A program made the position numbers and the translations under genes. A model generated the notes under the pieces. That model saw nothing but the letters and a program-made list of their open reading frames with translations. It did not search any database and had not been told where the DNA came from. This document shows positions 9,201-13,025 of a stretch of DNA of 13,025 nt, in pieces (within the stretch, counting starts at the first letter, position 1; each line of letters begins with the position of its first letter). The DNA is from Entamoeba invadens IP1 (lineage: Eukaryota; Evosea; Mastigamoebida; Endamoebidae), in NCBI RefSeq assembly GCF_000330505.1, contig NW_004440209.1, forward strand, positions 21,648 to 34,672. Direction: 5' to 3'.

Positions 9201-10248
9201 ATCGAGCAGAAAATGGTGAACATCACAAACCCCATTCCAATCCCAAGAAAATGCCCACCAATGACAAACCACTTTTGTGCACTCTTTACATTTTGAGAAT
9301 AAATTTCAGAAAATGCCTTTTCTTGATTAAACGATTGGACTGTTCGAATACTTCCTAATGTCTCTTCGGCTATTGCACCCGCTTTGGAATCATAGACATC
9401 TCCTTTCGACCTTGTAACTTTTGTGGATGACCCCATAAATATGGTACCCAATATCATAAAAGGAGCTATTGACAGAATAACAAGAGAAAGATCCCAACAC
9501 TTGACAAATCCAATTACGTAGCCTGTTATCGGCGAGGCTATGGCTTCAAATAATAATCCAAAATTCTGAGAAATGCCTTTTTGAATATTTTGAACATCAA
9601 TTGAAATGTGGGATGTTAATGTGCCAGTTTCTTGTGAATCATAAAATGTGGAGTCTTGACGCAGTAATGATGAGAAATACAACTTCCTGATCTTCAAGCC
9701 AATTCTTTCTGAAAGGATAAAAAAGCAGAAGCGGTACAAAAACTTACCAAAAGTACTTCCAAGCGTGATGTATAGCATCCGAAGAATTAAAGTGTTAACT
9801 GATGATGTAACAGAGTCAAACTATTGATTAGTTTATTTTTAATAATACAAATAAATAATTTTTCAAATAATATAGTTTTTTTTTAAAAAGGTATATTTCT
9901 TAAAACAACAAACAATTACGTGATTCAAAATGTTTTGCTGTTCCAAAGGCATATTACTCAAGTCCAGACTACTGTCGCTAGACACATTGAATGTGTCAAA
10001 TACATCACCCATAATCATGATAATTAGAGGGTTAAGAATACCAACAGCTAAACCACCAAAAATCCCAACAAAAAGCAAAATATAGTCGACCCAATTTGAG
10101 TACTTAAAGAGCTTAATAATGGATACCGAACCGGTCTCTTGTGGCTTATCATCTTTTTTGGCTTTGTGTCTTCTAATTTAGACATATCATCAAGTGGCAG
10201 TTCACCGTTTTGAACAGGTTCTTGTGTCGTCTGTTTGTTGTCTTGCAT
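6236..10248 (-). CDS. P-glycoprotein-type full ABC-B transporter (two exons, one -1 frame change needed)
   Basis: This is an ATP-driven export pump of the plasma or vesicle membrane; Entamoeba P-glycoproteins are known for efflux of drugs such as emetine, but the substrate here is unknown. Exon 1 is 10248-9914 and exon 2 is 9820-6236, giving about 1306 aa in the order TMD1-NBD1-TMD2-NBD2, the usual size. TM1 is near residues 54-80. The exon junction falls in the first outer loop, which has an N-V-S sequon at 88-90. NBD1: A-loop Tyr 414, Walker A GASGCGKST at 440-448, Q-loop Gln 488, LSGGQ 547-551, Walker B VLILDE 567-572, His 603. A charged linker follows at about 645-703. NBD2: Tyr 1070, Walker A 1096-1104, Gln 1144, LSGGQ 1204-1208, Walker B 1224-1229, His 1260. 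No catalytic residue is missing. ATG 10248 is the first ATG. Codons 30-32 (CCA AAA AAG) sit where the frame must move by -1; otherwise translation ends at about 10048. Possible causes are sequencing error, mutation or real frameshifting. Confidence 0.88.
6271..6656 (-). repeat. NBD2 copy of a near-identical tract shared with NBD1
   Basis: This 386-base segment covers the part of NBD2 from the ISDEEVVEAAKTANCH helix through LSGGQ, Walker B and the H-loop to MDLKGTY. It aligns without gaps to 8242-8627 (offset 1971) with nine mismatches by eye. The first 150 or so bases (6271-6423) are identical. Only one residue differs (Asp here, Glu in NBD1). Similarity drops sharply at both borders. Confidence 0.92.
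8242..8627 (-). repeat. NBD1 copy of the near-identical tract
   Basis: This is the partner of 6271-6656. The rest of the two nucleotide-binding domains is much less alike, apart from a short Walker A block (8809-8860 against 6841-6892, 52 bases with one mismatch). That patchwork is what gene conversion between the two halves of one gene leaves behind. Confidence 0.92.
9821..9913 (-). other. Spliceosomal intron of the ABC transporter gene (93 nt)
   Basis: On the minus strand the intron begins GTTTGTTG and ends AATAG, matching the strict Entamoeba 5' border GTTTGT and the TAG 3' border. It is the only TAG in the stretch. It is phase 0: codon ATT (9914-9916) precedes it, and TTT GAC TCT GTT at 9820-9809 follows, continuing open into the long transporter frame 14 codons before its first internal ATG. 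Without splicing the frame stops inside the intron. Size and high AT content fit the genus. Confidence 0.9.
10153..10159 (-). other. A-AAA-AAG heptamer at the frame break of the transporter
   Basis: Read on the minus strand in the starting frame, CCA AAA AAG is followed by ATG ATA AGC. The zero frame runs 34 codons further into a stop. One step back (-1) gives GAT GAT AAG CCA and then the expected first membrane helix (VDYILLFVGIFGGLAVGILN). A AAA AAG in this phase is the X XXY YYZ form used by known -1 ribosomal frameshift signals. A short GC stem (ACCG-GTT-CGGT) follows about 16 bases later. A single lost A from an A7 run would look identical. Confidence 0.75.
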
Positions 10249-10275
10249 TGTTGTGTGTTTAGGGTATAAAAACAA

Positions 10276-10285
10276 GTTTATATAA
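10276..10285 (-). promoter_or_regulatory. Possible TATA-like element of the ABC transporter gene
   Basis: The minus strand reads TTATATAAAC about 28-37 bases before the ATG at 10248. Entamoeba leaders are usually 5-20 bases and the TATA-like box lies about 30 bases before the start of transcription, so the position is slightly close but possible. The sequence departs from the GTATTTAAA consensus and no clear Inr is seen. Confidence 0.3.
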
Positions 10286-11480
10286 TGACGGGTATCATTT
10301 GAACTTTGCTATGTTTTTCAAAAACCGTTATTTATAAACAAAATCAGTGTAAAATTAAAACCAATTATTTATTTTTTCCTTTAAAATATTATTAATTAAT
10401 AAAAGTGAATTATTCATTTTTGGTTCTGAGTTTTAAAAAAAAGTTATTTGGAACTTATTAAAGTTTGAACTGATGATGTAACTTTAGTTGCATTTGTTTA
10501 ATTGTGATTAATCATATTAGATATTATTTTCTTGATTTTTTATTAAATATACTTTGAAATATCCATCGTTTTTAAAATAATAAACATCACAATTGTACTA
10601 CTTTATTATTGCAAACTTCTAAAAGATCGCCCTTAAAGTTTCGAATGCAAGTGATGATTGAAAAAGCAATTAAACAAATTATTTGAATACCTATTTTAGG
10701 AATTAAAAACGTTATTATTTATAAAAAAAGGAAAAAATTGTTTACAATTTTTTTATAATAATAAAATGATTGTTTTACTTTTGATTTTAAATTAATTAAT
10801 AATTTGATTATAATAAATTATGCTATAAATAATTGGTTTGTTTTAAAGTAAAAACATACAATCATCACAAATAATATGAAACATATAAAAATAATAATGA
10901 ATAATCTATTTATAAAAAAGTTTTAATTTTTGTTGAATAATATCATATTAATTTCAATAAATTCTAACAATAAATTCATTATAAATTCATTATTTGCATA
11001 CAATTTAATAAATTAATACATAATTATAAAATGAGTATAGCATTTATTTTACTTTGTGTTTTAATGTAAAATATAATTATACTAAATAATTAATACAATT
11101 TATAATTATAAGTGTTTTAATACACTTACAAAATAATATGTCAAAAGATACTAAATTTGATATAAATATGTTTATTATATTTTTCTTAATTTATTATCAA
11201 TATTTTTATCAAAAAGTTAGATTGTGTAATTATTAATATTAACGATATTATAAAATAAAATAACAACTTATTTTTATATTTAATTATTTAAAATCAATGG
11301 TTAATTACACATCATTACACATACTATATAATTAATACTTGTAATTAAATTTGGTTATTATATAATCGAATATTTATATAAAACAACACAAATTTCATTA
11401 AAAATAATTATAGTGTATTTTTAATCCAATACACAATTTCTTCTGATGAATTTAAACTTGTAAATTATTCTGATTTAGTC
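10286..11480. other. AT-rich spacer between the ABC transporter and the gene at 11481
   Basis: About 1.2 kb without any supported gene. It holds a 26-base echo of transporter exon 2 at 10457-10482 (24 of 26 bases equal to 9786-9811), a tandem pair of ATAAATTCATT at 10970-10991, and two small hairpins: 11109-11115 with 11122-11128, and 11413-11419 with 11428-11434. A stretch at about 10620-10670 is less AT-rich, but I recognise nothing in it. GAATTTAAAC at about 11449-11458, some 23 bases before the ATG at 11481, could be a TATA-like box. Confidence 0.6.
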
Positions 11481-12536
11481 ATGTCAAAACCAGTTGTTCG
11501 TTTTCCCACAGTTTCTTTAAAGAATTTAGTTTATTACATTCATCAAACTGATGTCGAACCTTTTATCCAAATCAATTACAAATGTTGTAAAGCGGTTGAA
11601 TCTTTATCCACAAACCCGTGGTCTGAATATAGTGATGATAAGTCAGACTTAACGGTGAAAAGAATTTTAAAGTACTTCCCGAAGTTAGAACTTCTTCAAG
11701 TAGACCCAGTAACTGCAAACACACTATCAGATGAAACTCTTTCAAAAGTGCATCATATCCGAATAATCCAACACAGCCACGATGATCCTAAAATAACCAA
11801 TGAAAAAGTACTTAAATTGTGTGATACCCTTTATACCCTGAAGTCTGAAAAACCCAAAGAACCAATGCCTAATATAACAAGAGCTTATTTTAATAATAAA
11901 ATTCCATTTATCTATATTGCAAAGTACATCACTGACTTCCCCAATGTTAAATACATTGAACGGGCCATTAACGAAATTAGAAAACATGGTGATATCAAAA
12001 TACACTTGAAATTTGAAGTTCGAGACGATGACGTGTACAACCAATTTGATAATTTGAGAAATATGGTTGGTATTAGAAATCTCTATTTTAGTTCTAATGA
12101 AGTCAAAACAACTGGCGTGTACCTCCTCATCCCACCTAAAATAAGTGCAAGAGATTTGAAAAATATCTTTTATACTAATGGAAAGCTTGCTAATTAATTA
12201 TATGCAATAAAAAAAGGATATCTTGACGTGGAAAGTTATTGTGACGCCGATTTAACTTCTCTGACTTGTTTGACAGCTTTTTCTATTAAATGCAGTCAAG
12301 AGGCTACTATAAAATTGCCGACATCACTCATTGCATTAAACATCTCAAGAGAAATTAAAGTCGAAAACTTCGATGAACTCAAAGCACTGAAGAACATAAA
12401 TGATAATGATTATAGAGAGGGAAAATCACTTGACTGGTACTTTCCAGTAATTAAACATTATAACGCAAATGGTGTTACCGTATCAGAAGAATCAGAATTT
12501 GTCATTTGGTCGAAAAAACAAATGGAATTAGAGTAA
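11481..12536 (+). pseudogene. Unnamed amoeba cap-domain protein, interrupted by one in-frame TAA
   Basis: The ATG at 11481 opens 238 codons ending in TAA at 12195-12197. The same frame then runs on without a break for 112 more codons to the TAA at 12534-12536. The downstream part (LYAIKKGYLDVESYCDADL, then LTSLTCLTAFSIKC, IKLPTSLIALNIS) has strong coding character and LRR-like hydrophobic spacing, so the ancestral protein was about 351 aa. The N-terminus (PTVSLKNLVYYI, FIQINYKCCKAVESL, NPW, FPKLELLQ) has the same architecture as the dead gene at 1764-2951 and resembles an F-box-like cap. No signal peptide or membrane span is seen. No splice borders flank the stop (no GTTTGT), so an intron does not explain it. 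It may be a young pseudogene, a truncated but functional 238-aa protein, a sequence error, or stop readthrough. Its function is unknown. Confidence 0.7.
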
Positions 12537-12999
12537 TTTATTTACTTCATTTTTTAAATTCGATTTAATGTAAATATTATTTATTGATTATAAAGTTAAA
12601 ATAATAAGATTATGAATAAACATATTATTTATTTAAATGATTATATGTTATAAAAATCAAATGCTTTTAAAAACTCACGATTATAGCTTATCATATTATA
12701 ATTATGTCATAATTAAATAATATTTTTGTTTAAAAACATCCATAGTTTGTATTACACCAATTATTAAAAAATATTATTATTTTAAATATAGTAATGATAT
12801 AATTTATAATTATATATAAATTGTTTTAAAACTTAGATCGATGTGTATTTTTGAATTAATAATTATCACATGTTTGTAAAAATTATAATTGTTTTATAAA
12901 CAATATTTAAACTGGGTAAAACTTTTAAATAATAAAAAAACTACACTAAAATAAAATTATTATAATATTACTAATTATGTATACTTTATTTTTATTATA
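12537..12999. other. AT-rich spacer downstream of the gene at 11481
   Basis: No coding frame, repeat or RNA gene is recognisable. It ends in TA at 12998-12999, directly before the transposon-like end. Confidence 0.6.
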
Positions 13000-13025
13000 C
13001 AGTCATGCGAAAAAGTTGTCGCGTT
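13000..13025. mobile_element. Probable left end of a TA-inserted transposon, cut by the window edge
   Basis: After TA at 12998-12999 the composition changes abruptly from plain A/T to CAGTCATGCGAAAAAGTTG..., with CG dinucleotides. TA followed by CAGT and a GAAAAA-containing end is typical of the terminal inverted repeats of the Tc1/mariner/pogo superfamily. The rest of the element lies outside the window, so neither the partner repeat nor a transposase can be seen. Confidence 0.45.

Noticed and set aside
9863..10078. Separate small membrane protein
   Set aside because: It is the out-of-frame middle of transporter exon 1 read on into the intron.
10249..10275. Upstream TTG start adding nine residues to the transporter
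   Set aside because: Eukaryotic nuclear genes start at ATG; the first ATG is at 10248.
12180..12230. Intron removing the in-frame TAA in the 11481 gene
   Set aside because: No GTTTGT donor or suitable TAG acceptor flanks the stop, and the sequence between reads as coding.
12228..12536. Separate gene starting with GTG at 12228
   Set aside because: It is in the same frame as the gene ending at 12197, and the ten codons between are open too; it is the tail of one gene behind a stop.
1..13025. tRNA or rRNA genes
   Set aside because: No cloverleaf, B-box or rRNA-like GC-rich block was seen on either strand by eye.

Overview
The window looks like nuclear DNA of an Entamoeba species. I favour a reptile-type lineage such as E. 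invadens over E. histolytica, but only by general impression. The reasons are very AT-rich spacers, nearly intron-less genes, one short intron with the Entamoeba-type GTTTGT...TAG borders, a full-size P-glycoprotein, and proteins built from BspA-type (TpLRR) leucine-rich repeats behind an amoeba-style helical N-terminal cap.

Layout, left to right. Positions 1-1340 are AT-rich spacer with a cluster of nested palindromes (415-510) and a decayed fragment on the minus strand that reads like the helix-turn-helix of a Tc1/mariner-type transposase (about 1096-1266). Positions 1369-1680 hold a ruined BspA-type LRR fragment. Positions 1764-2951 (minus) hold a complete but dead gene of an unnamed amoeba family, with two frameshifts, three internal stops and a probably lost start codon. 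Positions 3281-4501 hold the only plainly intact LRR gene (406 aa). Positions 4786-5681 hold a decayed tandem paralogue of it, closely related in its 3' part to the relic at 1369-1680. Positions 5906-6117 look like a 212-bp miniature transposon with TA-flanked terminal inverted repeats.

Positions 10248-6236 (minus) hold a two-exon, full-length ABC-B transporter of the P-glycoprotein type, about 1306 aa. Both nucleotide-binding domains have all catalytic motifs. Reading it needs one -1 frame change at A-AAA-AAG in codons 30-32. Its two nucleotide-binding domains share a 386-bp tract with only nine differences that I count, which points to recent intragenic gene conversion.

Positions 10286-11480 are spacer. 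Positions 11481-12536 (+) hold a second member of the unnamed family, open for 351 codons apart from one in-frame TAA. The last 26 bases look like the start of another TA-inserted transposon end.

The region therefore joins one housekeeping or drug-efflux type gene to a fast-turnover set of LRR and cap proteins, where duplication, frameshift decay and small transposons dominate. Three of the five LRR or cap-type loci are plainly dead and a fourth has an in-frame stop. No operon logic applies; each gene appears to be its own unit with very short leaders, as is usual in Entamoeba.
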